From: Klenkia sp. PcliD-1-E
GTDB taxonomy: Bacteria > Actinomycetota > Actinomycetes > Mycobacteriales > Geodermatophilaceae
Length of the DNA stretch: 45,266 nt
Direction: 5' to 3'
Assembly (NCBI RefSeq): GCF_024124375.1
Contig: NZ_JAMXRZ010000022.1
Span: forward strand, 1-45,266
Position numbers and translations under genes: made by a program. Positions 22,966-31,132 of the stretch are shown piece after piece. Position 1 is the first letter of the stretch. Each line of letters starts with the position of its first letter. The notes below the pieces were generated by a model, which worked only from the letters and a program-made list of their open reading frames with translations, was not told where the DNA came from and ran no database searches.

Positions 22966-24078
22966 GTGCGCGTCGGCATCCCCAGCGAGATCAAGGACAA
23001 CGAGCAGCGCGTCTCGCTGCAGCCCGACGGCGCCGCCGAGCTGGTGCACCACGGCCACGAGGTCATCGTGCAGTCCGGCGCCGGCACCGGCTCCCGGTTC
23101 ACCGACGAGGAGTACGCCGCCGCCGGCGCCCGCGTGGTCGCCGACGCCGACGCCGTGTTCGCCGAGGCCGACCTGGTGGTCAAGGTCAAGGAGCCGGTGC
23201 CCGCGGAGTACCACCGCTTCCGCGAGGGCCAGCAGCTGTTCACCTACCTGCACGCCGCCGCCGACCGGTCACTGACCGACTTCCTGGTCCAGCGGCGCAT
23301 CGACTCGATCGCCTACGAGACGGTGCAGACCCCCGACGGCCGGCTGCCGCTGCTGACGCCGATGAGCGAGGTCGCCGGCCGGATGGCCGTGCAGGCCGCC
23401 GCGCACCACCTGGAGAGCCCGGCGGGCGGTGCCGGGGTGCTCATGGGCGGCGTCCCCGGCACCCCGGCGGCCAAGGTCACCATCATCGGCGGCGGCGTGT
23501 CCGGCACCGAGGCGGCCAAGATCGCCGTCGGCATGCGGGCGATCGTGCGGGTCTTCGACACCAACCCCGCCCGGCTGGCCTACCTCTCCGACGTCTTCGA
23601 GGGCCGGCTGGACCTGGTGCAGCCCAACCGCGCCCGGCTGGCGGCCTACGTCGCCGAGTCCGACGTGCTCATCGGTGCCGTGCTGGTGCCCGGCACCAAG
23701 GCCCCGAAGCTGGTCAGCCGGGAGATGATCGCCTCGATGCGGCCGGGCAGCGTCGCCGTCGACATCGCCATCGACCAGGGCGGCTGCTTCGAGACCAGCC
23801 GGGCCACCACGCACTCCGAGCCGACCTACGTCGAGGAGGGGGTCGTGCACTACTGCGTGGCCAACATCCCCGGCGCGGTCGCCCGCACCTCCACCCTCGC
23901 GCTGACGTCGGCGACGCTGGCCTACCTGGTCACCGTCGCCGACCACGGGGTCCGCGGCGCCGCGGCGTCGTCGCCTGTGCTGGCCCACGGGCTCACCAGC
24001 CTGGGCGGGCAGCTGACCAGCGAGCCGGTCGCCGCCGCGCACGGCCTGCCCTGGACCTCAGCCGCCGACCTGCTCTGA
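22966..24078 (+). CDS. ald: Alanine dehydrogenase
   Basis: A 370-residue NAD-dependent L-alanine dehydrogenase (alanine + NAD+ + water to pyruvate + ammonia + NADH), the same length as characterised bacterial enzymes. The N-terminus VGIPSEIKDNEQRVSL includes the conserved Arg. VKVKEP near residue 73 carries the catalytic Lys region, VTIIGGGVSGTEAAKIA near 170 is the NAD-binding loop, and HYCVANIPGAVARTST near 295 is the family signature. GTG 22966 has AGGAGG five bases upstream, so it is preferred over longer frames. Its last 21 bases overlap the convergent MarR gene. Confidence 0.96.
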   Translation: MRVGIPSEIKDNEQRVSLQPDGAAELVHHGHEVIVQSGAGTGSRFTDEEYAAAGARVVADADAVFAEADLVVKVKEPVPAEYHRFREGQQLFTYLHAAADRSLTDFLVQRRIDSIAYETVQTPDGRLPLLTPMSEVAGRMAVQAAAHHLESPAGGAGVLMGGVPGTPAAKVTIIGGGVSGTEAAKIAVGMRAIVRVFDTNPARLAYLSDVFEGRLDLVQPNRARLAAYVAESDVLIGAVLVPGTKAPKLVSREMIASMRPGSVAVDIAIDQGGCFETSRATTHSEPTYVEEGVVHYCVANIPGAVARTSTLALTSATLAYLVTVADHGVRGAAASSPVLAHGLTSLGGQLTSEPVAAAHGLPWTSAADLL

Positions 24079-24585
24079 CGTCCCGCGGTCGGGCACCCGG
24101 CCCAGGGCGACGAGGAACCGGCGCAGCAGCTCGGCCAGCTGCTCCCGGTCGGTCGCGCTGAGGCCGGCCAGCATGCCGTGCTCGGTGTCCAGGTGGTCGG
24201 GCAGCGCCGCGTCCAGCGCGGCGCGCCCGGCCCCGGTCAGGGTGACGACGACGGCCCGGCCGTCGGCCTCGCTGCGCTCCCGGGTGATCAGCCCCTTCTC
24301 CTCCAGCCGGTCCAGCCGCTGGGTGATGGCGCCGCTGGTGACCAGCGCGGTGCGCATCAGCGCGGTCGGGGTCAGCTGGTAGGGCTCGCCGGCCCGCCGC
24401 AGCGCGGCCAGCACGTCGAAGGACGGCGCGTCCAGGCCGTGCCGGGCGAAGGTGGCCCGCTGGGCGAGGTGCACCTCGCGCTGCAGCTGCGAGATCCGCC
24501 CGATGATGCCCATCGGCGAGCAGTCCAGGTCCGGCCGCTCCCGGGCCCACTGGGCGAGGATGACGTCCATCGCGTCGCCGGTCAC
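24058..24585 (-). CDS. MarR-family transcriptional regulator
   Basis: A 175-residue winged-helix regulator. The DNA-binding core runs from FDVLAALRRAGEPYQLTPTA through VTSGAITQRLDRLEEKG to the wing RSEADGRAVVVTLT (residues about 55-115), flanked by dimerisation helices. GTG 24585 overlaps the stop of the NmrA-like gene (GTGA), so the two are co-expressed. The palindrome upstream of that operon at 25407 is the likely operator, which implies autoregulation. Its 3' end overlaps ald on the other strand by 21 bases. Confidence 0.92.
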   Translation of the reverse strand: MTGDAMDVILAQWARERPDLDCSPMGIIGRISQLQREVHLAQRATFARHGLDAPSFDVLAALRRAGEPYQLTPTALMRTALVTSGAITQRLDRLEEKGLITRERSEADGRAVVVTLTGAGRAALDAALPDHLDTEHGMLAGLSATDREQLAELLRRFLVALGRVPDRGTSEQVGG

Positions 24586-25400
24586 GCCGCGACCCCCTCG
24601 AGGTGCTCGGCGAACGTGCGGGGCGCCCGGCCGAGCAGGTCGGTGAGCACCCGGGGGCTGCCGGTGAACCCGTGCGCGCGGTAGTGCTCGAGCATCGTGC
24701 GCAGGCAGCGGCCGGCGTAGTCGTCGCGCTCGGGCGCCCGGGCGTCGACCGCGACCACGGCCCGGCCCAGCCGCTGCGCCATCAGGGCCGCCACGCCGGG
24801 GGCGGTGAGCGGCTGCGGCCCGACCGCCTCGAAGGTGCCGCCGTCCAGGCCGTCCTCGGTGAGCAGCACGGCCGCGGCGTCGGCGACGTCGCGCAGGTCC
24901 ACGAAGGACTGCGCCTGCTTCGTGCCCCACGCGCTGCGCAGCTCCCCGGTGGTCGCCGCGGCGGCCAGGGCGTCGTCCAGGTTGTCCGCGTAGGCGCAGG
25001 GCTGCAGCACCCGCCAGGGCACGCCGGCGGTGTCCAGGGCCTCCTCGGCCCGGTCCTTGGCGGCGTGGTGCGGCATGGAGCGCAGCTGCGGGCGCAGCAC
25101 GGAGTGGTAGACCACCCGGCCCACCCCGGCGTCGCGGGCCGCCCGGAAGGCGGTCGGGGCGCCCGCGGCCTCGGTGGGCTCGAAGTTCGGCCAGATCAGG
25201 TACAGGGCGTCGGCACCGGCCAGCGGCAGGCCGGCCGGGTCGCCGACCAGGTCGGCCACGACCACCTCCGCACCGAGACCGTCGAGCCCGGGCCGCGGGC
25301 GGTCGCTGCCCACCACGGCGCGCACCTGCTCCCCGCGCCCCCGCAGCGCGCGCACCACCGCCGTCCCCGTGCTGCCCCCGGCCGCCGTCACCACGATCAC
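24582..25400 (-). CDS. NmrA-like NAD(P)-binding protein
   Basis: A 272-residue atypical short-chain dehydrogenase of the NmrA/NAD(P)H-binding type. The N-terminus VIVVTAAGGSTGTAVVRAL holds the GxxGxxG nucleotide loop. A YHSVLRPQ segment near residue 93 and QSFVDLRDVADAAAVLLTE near 165 are typical. Such proteins act as quinone reductases or redox sensors. GTG 25400 is the first codon of the conserved strand, with GAGG eight bases upstream inside the operator palindrome. It is the first gene of a two-gene operon with MarR. Confidence 0.88.
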   Translation of the reverse strand: MIVVTAAGGSTGTAVVRALRGRGEQVRAVVGSDRPRPGLDGLGAEVVVADLVGDPAGLPLAGADALYLIWPNFEPTEAAGAPTAFRAARDAGVGRVVYHSVLRPQLRSMPHHAAKDRAEEALDTAGVPWRVLQPCAYADNLDDALAAAATTGELRSAWGTKQAQSFVDLRDVADAAAVLLTEDGLDGGTFEAVGPQPLTAPGVAALMAQRLGRAVVAVDARAPERDDYAGRCLRTMLEHYRAHGFTGSPRVLTDLLGRAPRTFAEHLEGVAA

Positions 25401-25406
25401 AGGGCT

Positions 25407-25424
25407 TACCTCAGCGGTGAGGTA
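25407..25424. promoter_or_regulatory. MarR-type operator over the ribosome site of the NmrA-like gene
   Basis: TACCTCAGCGGTGAGGTA is symmetric at all but one central base pair. It lies in the 33-base gap between two genes on the same strand and ends seven bases from the GTG, so one half-site contains the Shine-Dalgarno GAGG. The position suits autorepression of the NmrA-marR operon. Confidence 0.7.
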
Positions 25425-25433
25425 CCGCCCACG

Positions 25434-26387
25434 TCAAGCCCGGGCGCGCGCGGCGGTGGTCAACCGGACGACGAGACCGGTCGCGGTCTGCTCGACGTCG
25501 ACGTGGTCGCACAGCTTGCGGGCCAGCCACAGGCCCATGCCGCCGTGCGAGAGGTCGTCCCCGTGCGCCGGGCGGTAGCCGGCGAGCCGGCCGTCGAAGC
25601 CGTGCTGCCCGCCGTCGGAGACGGTGACCACGACCCGGTCGGCGTCGGCCCAGACGCGGGCGGAGACCGGACGCCCGCCGTGCCGGAAGGCGTTGGCCGC
25701 GATCTCGCTGGCGGCCAGGTGGACGTCCTCCTCGACGTCGCGGTCGGCGAAGCGGCCGCGCAGCGCCGCCGACAGGGCGTGCCGCAGCTCCGGCAACGTC
25801 GGGACGTCGTCGGCGGCGAAGACCGGGGCGGTGGCCTGCAACGGCTCGACCGGGGTGCCGAGGGCGGCGACCGCGTCGGCCGGGGCCAGGTGGGCGGGGT
25901 TGGCCTGCAGCTGGTGGTCGACCACCAGCTGCGGGTGGGTGAGCAGCGCGGCCTCGAGCACGCCGGGTGGGGTGGTGCGCCGGTCGTAGACGCACAGGGT
26001 GGACACCGGGACGGCCCCCACCACGTGCTCGTAGGCGACCTCGCTGCGCACCCGTTCGTCCCACACCCGCAGGTCCCCGCTGTCCTCGTGCAGCTGGCCG
26101 ACGACCCGCAGCCGCCGGCCCTCCGCGGTGGCCCGCCGCACGAGCTCCAGGTGCATCGCGATGCCGTCGGGTGCGCGCGGGGTCACCAGCCCGAGCTCGC
26201 AGACCTCGACCTCGGGCAGCTCGGCACGCACGTGCTGGGCGACCCACGGCAGGACGACGGCCACGGTGAGGTCCCCGGCGGCCACGCCGGCCCGCGCCCA
26301 GCCCAGCACGGTCGCCAGCAGCTCGTCGTCCGTGGCGGGGGCCACCAGCCCGTGCACCCGGTCGGGGGTGCCCGCGTCGACCTGCAC
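25434..26387 (-). CDS. MEDS-domain / RsbW-like ATPase regulator
   Basis: A 317-residue cytoplasmic protein. The N-terminal half resembles the MEDS sensory domain (VAPATDDELLATVLGWARAG and VAVVLPWVAQ, residues about 15-50). The C-terminal half is a GHKL ATPase of the anti-sigma/RsbW type, with N box EIAANAFRHG (near residue 230), VSDGGQHGF, and G box GGMGLWLARKLCD. There is no phospho-accepting His domain, so it is more likely a serine kinase/anti-sigma-type switch than a classical histidine kinase. GTG 26387 has GGGGAGG upstream. No sigma factor or anti-anti-sigma gene is adjacent. Confidence 0.82.
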   Translation of the reverse strand: MQVDAGTPDRVHGLVAPATDDELLATVLGWARAGVAAGDLTVAVVLPWVAQHVRAELPEVEVCELGLVTPRAPDGIAMHLELVRRATAEGRRLRVVGQLHEDSGDLRVWDERVRSEVAYEHVVGAVPVSTLCVYDRRTTPPGVLEAALLTHPQLVVDHQLQANPAHLAPADAVAALGTPVEPLQATAPVFAADDVPTLPELRHALSAALRGRFADRDVEEDVHLAASEIAANAFRHGGRPVSARVWADADRVVVTVSDGGQHGFDGRLAGYRPAHGDDLSHGGMGLWLARKLCDHVDVEQTATGLVVRLTTAARARA

Positions 26388-26507
26388 GTGCCCTCCCCGT
26401 TGACGGAACCCTCGCGCGACCATGCCGGTCCGGTGGTGCACACCCGGCACCGGCCGAACCCACCCCCAGCATGGTCCCCCCTGACCGGTCGACCTGCGCG
26501 GTCACCC

Positions 26508-26521
26508 CCCGGCGCGCCGGG
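26508..26521 (-). terminator. GC palindrome at the end of the DUF6986 gene
   Basis: CCCGGCGCGCCGGG is a perfect 14-base palindrome ending two bases from the stop of the DUF6986 gene. It could form a short hairpin and end the malate synthase operon transcript, but it is short and lacks a U tract. The rest of the gap to 26387 shows only weak GC-rich inverted repeats. Confidence 0.35.
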
Positions 26522-26522
26522 C

Positions 26523-27722
26523 TCAGCGGGGCGGGCGGCCGGCCAGCGCGTCCAGGGCCGTGCGGTCGACGCCGGCGGCCGCCGCGACCTCGGCGTCGTC
26601 CAGCGCGCCGCAGTCCTGCCCGCGCAGCAGCACCCCGGCCAGCGCCCGCGCCGTCGCCGGCTCGTCGAGCACCCCGCCGTCCACCCGGGCGGTGTAGGCC
26701 GCCAGCCGCGCACCGGCGGCCGGCAGCGCGGCCCGGAAGAACGCGTAGGTGGCCGTGTAGCGGGTGACCAGCTGTGCCGGGTGCAGGTCCCAGCCCTGGT
26801 AGAAGCCGCGCTCCAGCGCCCGCCGGACGAGCCCGGCGTGCAGCCGCCAGGCCGCCTGCACCTGCTCGCGCGAGCCGACCGGCAGCACGTTGGTGGAGCC
26901 GTCGACCGCCCGCGCGCCCGTGCCGGCCACCGCCACCTGCATGGTCGCCTTGGCGTGGTCGGCGGCGGGGTGGTCGCTGGCTTGGTGGGCGGCACTGATG
27001 CCCAGGGAGGCCGAGTAGTCGTAGGTGCCGTAGTGCAGCCCGGTGACCCGGCCGCGCGCGGCGTGCAGCATCGCGGCCAGGGTCGCCGCACCGTCGGCCC
27101 CGAGCACCGCCTGCGGGGTCTCCACCTGCAGTTCGAGGTCCAGCGCGAGGCCGTGCGCCTGCTCCAGCGCGTCGAGCACGGGCAGGAACGCCGCGACCTG
27201 CTCGACCGCGGTGACCTTGGGCAGCGTGACGACCGCGCGGCCCCGGCCGGCCAGGCCGCCGAGGAACAGGTCCAGCGAGCGGACGCCGCGCCGGCGGGTC
27301 GGTCCCTCCAGCGACTTGGCGCGGGTACCCCAGAACGCCGGCAACCCCGGCTCCGCCGCCAGCACGGCCGCGGCCCGGGCGACGTCGTCGTCCTCCCGGT
27401 CGGGCGGACCGCGGTAGCCGTCCTCGCTGTCGACCCGCAGGTCCTCGACCGGCTCCGCGGCCAGCTTCGCGCGCACCCGGGGCAGCACCTGCTCCACCAG
27501 GTCGCCGGGCAGACCCAGGTCGGGCAGGCCGTGGTCGTCGAGGGCGGTCAGCGCCCGCTCGCCCCACGAGCCGACCAGCCCGGGGACGACGGCGTCGGCC
27601 GGCACGTAGCAGGTGTGCACCGGCTGGCGGGTCGACGGCTCCCCGGGGTAGGCCGCCCCCCGGGCCGCGTCGACCGGCTCCAGCGCCCGGTCCAGCTCGG
27701 CCAGCACCTCGTCCGGGACCAC
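26523..27722 (-). CDS. DUF6986 protein, CitE/HpcH-like aldolase fold
   Basis: A 399-residue protein of the DUF6986 group, related to the HpcH/HpaI and citrate-lyase-beta (CitE) TIM barrels. Barrel features are RVDSEDGYRG (near residue 98), AVVTLPKVTAVEQVA (near 165), LDLELQVETPQAVLG with the metal-binding Glu (near 200), and HYGTYDYSASLGI (near 230). GTG 27722 follows the malate synthase stop by nine bases, so the two are one operon. Malate synthase and CitE proteins share the same fold and act on small acids or acyl-CoAs, so a role in glyoxylate or malyl metabolism is plausible but unproven. Confidence 0.8.
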   Translation of the reverse strand: MVPDEVLAELDRALEPVDAARGAAYPGEPSTRQPVHTCYVPADAVVPGLVGSWGERALTALDDHGLPDLGLPGDLVEQVLPRVRAKLAAEPVEDLRVDSEDGYRGPPDREDDDVARAAAVLAAEPGLPAFWGTRAKSLEGPTRRRGVRSLDLFLGGLAGRGRAVVTLPKVTAVEQVAAFLPVLDALEQAHGLALDLELQVETPQAVLGADGAATLAAMLHAARGRVTGLHYGTYDYSASLGISAAHQASDHPAADHAKATMQVAVAGTGARAVDGSTNVLPVGSREQVQAAWRLHAGLVRRALERGFYQGWDLHPAQLVTRYTATYAFFRAALPAAGARLAAYTARVDGGVLDEPATARALAGVLLRGQDCGALDDAEVAAAAGVDRTALDALAGRPPR

Positions 27723-27731
27723 GAGCCGGCC

Positions 27732-29300
27732 CTAGTCGATGAGGGAGTAGGCGGGGAGGGTGAGGAAGTCGGGGAAGTCCTCGGCGAGCGCGACCTGCTC
27801 GAACAGCCGGCGGGCGTCCTCCAGCCGGTCGAGCTCGCCGATGCCGGCGACCTCCTCCTCGATGACCCGGTGCACCAGCTCGGGGGTCACCGTCTCGCCG
27901 GTGTCCAGGACGACGCCACCGCGCAGCCACTGCCAGACCTGGGAGCGGGAGATCTCCGCGGTGGCGGCGTCCTCCATGAGCCCGTGGATGCCGACCGCGC
28001 CGTTGCCGGCCAGCCACGCGGCCAGGTACCGGATGCCGACCTCGACGTTGGCCCGCAGGCCCGCCTCGGTGCGCTCGCCGGGGACACCGGCGACGTCGAG
28101 CAGCTGCTCCCGGGTCACCTGGACGTCCTGCCAGGCACCCAGCTGGTTGTCCGCGGTGCCCAGCACCCGCTCGAACACCTCGCGGCACACCGGCACCAGG
28201 TCCGGGTGGGCGACCCAGGAGCCGTCGAAGCCGTCGCCGGCCTCGCGCGTCTTGTCCTCGCGGACCTTGGCCAGCGCGCGCTCGTTGGCCTCGGCGTCGC
28301 GACGGCTGGGGATCTGCGCGGCCATGCCGCCGATGGCCATCGCGCCCCGGCGGTGGCAGGTGGCCACCAGCGCCTGGGTGTAGGCCCGCATCATCGGGGC
28401 GGTCATGGTCACCGCCGAGCGGTCGGGCAGCACGAACTCCGGGCCGGCGTCCCGGAAGACCTTGACCACGCTGAACAGGTAGTCCCAGCGGCCGGCGTTG
28501 AGGCCGGTGGCGTGCTCGCGCAGCTCGTAGAGCAGCTCCTCCATCTCGAAGGCGGCCGGGATGGTCTCGACCAGCATGGTGGCGCGGATCGACCCGCGCG
28601 GCAGGCCGAGCTCGCGCTCGCAGTGCACGAACACGTCGGCCCACAGCCGCGCCTCGAGGTGGCTCTCCATCTTCGGCAGGTAGAAGTAGGGGCCGCTGCC
28701 GCGGTCGAGCTGGGCCTGCGCGTTGTGGAACAGGTAGAGCCCGGCGTCGACGAGCGCGCCGACCACCGGGTCCCCGTCGACGAGCAGGTGCCGTTCGTCC
28801 AGGTGCCAGCCGCGGGGACGGGGCACGATCGTGGGCAGCACGGCGTCGGGCCGGACGGCGTAGTGCTTGCCCTCGGGGCTGGTGAACTCCAGCGACCCGC
28901 GGACGGCGTCCTTCAGGACGAGCTGCCCGGTCACCACGTTGTGCCAGTGCGGGGTGTTGGCGTCCTCGAGGTCGGCCAGCCACACGTCGGCGCCGCAGTT
29001 GAGCGCGTTGATCGCCATCTTGGGCTCGGTGGGCCCGGTGATCTCCACCCGACGGCGGGTCAGCCCCGGCGGCGGCGGGGGCACCTGCCAGTCACCGGAC
29101 CGCACGTCGGCGGTCTCGGCCAGGAAGTCCAGCGGTTCGCCGTCGGCGATCGCCTGCCGCCGGCGGGCCCGTGCGGCGAGCAGTTCGTCGCGGGACGCGC
29201 CGAACAGGTGCTGCAGGGTGCCGACGAACTGCAGGGCCTCCGGGGTGAGCACCTCCCCCGACCGCTCGACCTCGGGTCCGACCACCTGGACGTCGACCAT
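27732..29300 (-). CDS. aceB: Malate synthase A
   Basis: A 522-residue malate synthase of the A isoform (glyoxylate + acetyl-CoA + water to malate + CoA); isoform G is much longer. The family signature REHATGLNAGRWDYLFS is present near residue 265. PTEPKMAINALNCGADVWLADLED near residue 90, the barrel strand MLVETIPAAFEMEE and GFDGSWVAHPDLVPV near 365 are also conserved. ATG 29300 is chosen because AGGAG ends five bases upstream; a GTG two codons earlier overlaps that site. It diverges from the uricolytic genes across 44 bases and is followed by the DUF6986 gene. Confidence 0.95.
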   Translation of the reverse strand: MVDVQVVGPEVERSGEVLTPEALQFVGTLQHLFGASRDELLAARARRRQAIADGEPLDFLAETADVRSGDWQVPPPPPGLTRRRVEITGPTEPKMAINALNCGADVWLADLEDANTPHWHNVVTGQLVLKDAVRGSLEFTSPEGKHYAVRPDAVLPTIVPRPRGWHLDERHLLVDGDPVVGALVDAGLYLFHNAQAQLDRGSGPYFYLPKMESHLEARLWADVFVHCERELGLPRGSIRATMLVETIPAAFEMEELLYELREHATGLNAGRWDYLFSVVKVFRDAGPEFVLPDRSAVTMTAPMMRAYTQALVATCHRRGAMAIGGMAAQIPSRRDAEANERALAKVREDKTREAGDGFDGSWVAHPDLVPVCREVFERVLGTADNQLGAWQDVQVTREQLLDVAGVPGERTEAGLRANVEVGIRYLAAWLAGNGAVGIHGLMEDAATAEISRSQVWQWLRGGVVLDTGETVTPELVHRVIEEEVAGIGELDRLEDARRLFEQVALAEDFPDFLTLPAYSLID

Positions 29301-29344
29301 GCGCACTCCTGTAGATCGGGGCTGGTCCTGGCATCCTCGCAGCC

Positions 29345-29842
29345 GTGGACCTGGCCAGCTTCAACACCGCCCCCGACGACGAGGTGACGACGGCGCTGCG
29401 GTCGTGCAACGCGGCCGGACCGTTCGCCCCCGCCGTGGCGTCGGGCCGCCCCTACCCCTCGGTGGACGCCCTGGTGGACCGGGCCGGGGAGGTGTCCCGC
29501 TCGTTGCCGTGGGACGCGGTGGCGCAGGCACTGGCCGCGCACCCGCGGATAGGTGACCGGGTGCCCGGCGACTCGGCGGAGGCGTCGTCGTCCCGGCGCG
29601 AGCAGGCGTCGATGACCGGGGCCGGGGACGACGTCCGGGCGGCGATCCTGGCCGGGAACCGGGACTACGAGGCCCGGTTCGACCACGTCTTCCTCGTCCG
29701 GGCGGCCGGGCGGTCGCCGGAGGACATGCTGGCCGAGCTGCGCCGGCGGTTGGCGCACACCCGGGACCAGGAGCGGCCCGAGGTGGTCGAGCAGCTCGCG
29801 CAGATCACCGAGCTGCGGGTGCGGACGCTGGTGGCGTCGTGA
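29345..29842 (+). CDS. uraD: 2-oxo-4-hydroxy-4-carboxy-5-ureidoimidazoline (OHCU) decarboxylase
   Basis: A 165-residue all-helical enzyme that converts OHCU to S-allantoin, the last of the three steps from urate. Family motifs are visible: AHPRIGDR with the catalytic His (near residue 66), SRREQASM, and the region RRRLAHTRDQERPEVVEQLAQITELR at the end. GTG 29345 gives the usual N-terminus; no clear ribosome site is seen, so a leaderless transcript is possible. It overlaps uraH by 4 bases. Confidence 0.93.
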   Translation: MDLASFNTAPDDEVTTALRSCNAAGPFAPAVASGRPYPSVDALVDRAGEVSRSLPWDAVAQALAAHPRIGDRVPGDSAEASSSRREQASMTGAGDDVRAAILAGNRDYEARFDHVFLVRAAGRSPEDMLAELRRRLAHTRDQERPEVVEQLAQITELRVRTLVAS

Positions 29843-30171
29843 GCGTGTCGACCCACGTGCTGGACTCGGTGCTGGGCCGGCCCGCCGCGGGCATGGTCGT
29901 GCAGCTGTTCGCCGTCTCCGCGACGGACGGTCCCGAGCTGCTCGGGGAGGGCGTGACCGACGCCGACGGCCGGTTCCGGCTGGCCGACCACGACACCGGC
30001 ACCGGCGCCCACCGCGTGGTGTTCGCGACCGGGGCGTGGTTCGCCGGGCAGGGCCGGGAGACCTTCTACCCGACGGTGAGCCTGGACTTCACCGTCGTCG
30101 ACGGGTCGGCGCACCACCACGTGCCGCTGCTGCTGGCCCCGTTCGCCTTCTCGACCTACCGGGGCTCTTAG
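29839..30171 (+). CDS. uraH: 5-hydroxyisourate hydrolase (transthyretin-like)
   Basis: A 110-residue HIUase that hydrolyses 5-hydroxyisourate, the product of uricase, to OHCU. The N-terminal STHVLDSVLGRPA holds a catalytic His, and the C-terminus ends YRGS, the diagnostic tetrapeptide of the family. The length is typical. GTG 29839 overlaps the uraD stop (GTGA), which fits translation of both from one message. Confidence 0.95.
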   Translation: MSVSTHVLDSVLGRPAAGMVVQLFAVSATDGPELLGEGVTDADGRFRLADHDTGTGAHRVVFATGAWFAGQGRETFYPTVSLDFTVVDGSAHHHVPLLLAPFAFSTYRGS

Positions 30172-30184
30172 TTCCACGTGCAAC
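30171..30184. promoter_or_regulatory. CACGTG-centred palindrome before the uricase gene
   Basis: GTTCCACGTGCAAC is symmetric except for one base pair and starts on the last base of the uraH stop. It lies 34 bases before the uricase start and may be an operator giving the uricase gene its own control. The regulator is unknown. Confidence 0.35.
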
Positions 30185-30217
30185 ACCGCTGACATCGAGA
30201 TCGGGGAAGGTGACCTC

Positions 30218-31108
30218 ATGGCGATCGTGCTCGGACCCAACCAGTACGGGAAGGCCGAGGTGCGGGTGGTCGCGGTCGACCGCTCCACCCCCCGGCACAC
30301 CCTCGTGGACCTCAACGTCAGCTCGGCGCTGCGCGGCGACTTCTCCGCGGCGCACCTGACCGGCGACAACGCCCACGTGCTGACCACCGACGCGCAGAAG
30401 AACACCGTGTTCGCCTTCGCCCGCGACGGGATCTCCTCCCCCGAGGCGTTCGGGATCCGGCTGGCCACCCACTTCGCGGGGTCCTACCCGTGGATCAGCG
30501 GGGCCCGGGTGGCGCTGGAGTCCTACGGCTGGGACCGGATCGCCGTCGGCGGGACCCCGCACGACCACGCCTTCCGCCGGGCCGGTGCCGAGGTGCGCAC
30601 CGCCGTCGTCACGGCCGACGAGTCCGAGCTGCACGTGGTGGCGGGGCTGACCGACCTGGTGGTGCTGAAGTCGACCGGGTCGGAGTTCTGGGGCTTCCCG
30701 CGCGACGCCTACACCACCCTGGCCGAGACCCGGGAGCGGATCCTCGCCACCGCGGTGACCGCGCGCTGGCGCTACACGTCGACCGACCTGGACTGGTCGG
30801 GCACGTACGACACCGTGCGGACGGCGATGCTCGAGGCCTTCGCCTCCACCCACTCCCTGGCCCTGCAGCAGACCCTGCACGCGATGGGCGCCGCGGTGCT
30901 GGAGACCGTGCCCGAGGTGGCCGAGGTCCGGTTGTCGATGCCGAACAAGCACCACTTCCTGCAGGACCTGTCGGCGTTCGGCCTGGACAACCCCGACGTC
31001 GTCTACCACGCCGACGACCGGCCCTACGGGCTCATCGAGGGGACCGTGCTGCGCGACGACGTGCCCCCGGCCGAGGTCGCCTGGCAGGGCACCCCCGGCT
31101 TCGTCTGA
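30218..31108 (+). CDS. uox: Urate oxidase (factor-independent uricase)
   Basis: A 296-residue uricase that oxidises urate with O2 to 5-hydroxyisourate and hydrogen peroxide without a cofactor. Expected motifs are NQYGKAEVRV (near residue 8), TDAQKNTVFAFA with the catalytic Lys/Thr pair (near 60), and VRLSMPNKHHFLQDL near residue 245. ATG 30218 is preceded by GGGGAAGGTGA. It lies 46 bases after uraH in the same direction, completing the set for urate to allantoin. Allantoinase is not in the window. Confidence 0.96.
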   Translation: MAIVLGPNQYGKAEVRVVAVDRSTPRHTLVDLNVSSALRGDFSAAHLTGDNAHVLTTDAQKNTVFAFARDGISSPEAFGIRLATHFAGSYPWISGARVALESYGWDRIAVGGTPHDHAFRRAGAEVRTAVVTADESELHVVAGLTDLVVLKSTGSEFWGFPRDAYTTLAETRERILATAVTARWRYTSTDLDWSGTYDTVRTAMLEAFASTHSLALQQTLHAMGAAVLETVPEVAEVRLSMPNKHHFLQDLSAFGLDNPDVVYHADDRPYGLIEGTVLRDDVPPAEVAWQGTPGFV

Positions 31109-31132
31109 CCCCGTCCTGCCGTCCGCCCGGCA

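Noticed and set aside
25434-26387. Classical sensor histidine kinase
   Set aside because: No H-box dimerisation domain precedes the ATPase domain and no response regulator is adjacent. The RsbW-like layout fits better.
25411-28983. A 1190-codon open frame on the - strand
   Set aside because: It is out of frame with three well-supported genes on the same strand and is Arg/Gly/Ala-rich without any family motif.
24603-29387. An open frame of 1594 codons on the + strand
   Set aside because: It runs antisense to the NmrA-like, MEDS-ATPase, DUF6986 and malate synthase genes and has a low-complexity Gly/Arg/Val/His composition. It is a by-product of very high G+C in a codon-phased opposite strand.
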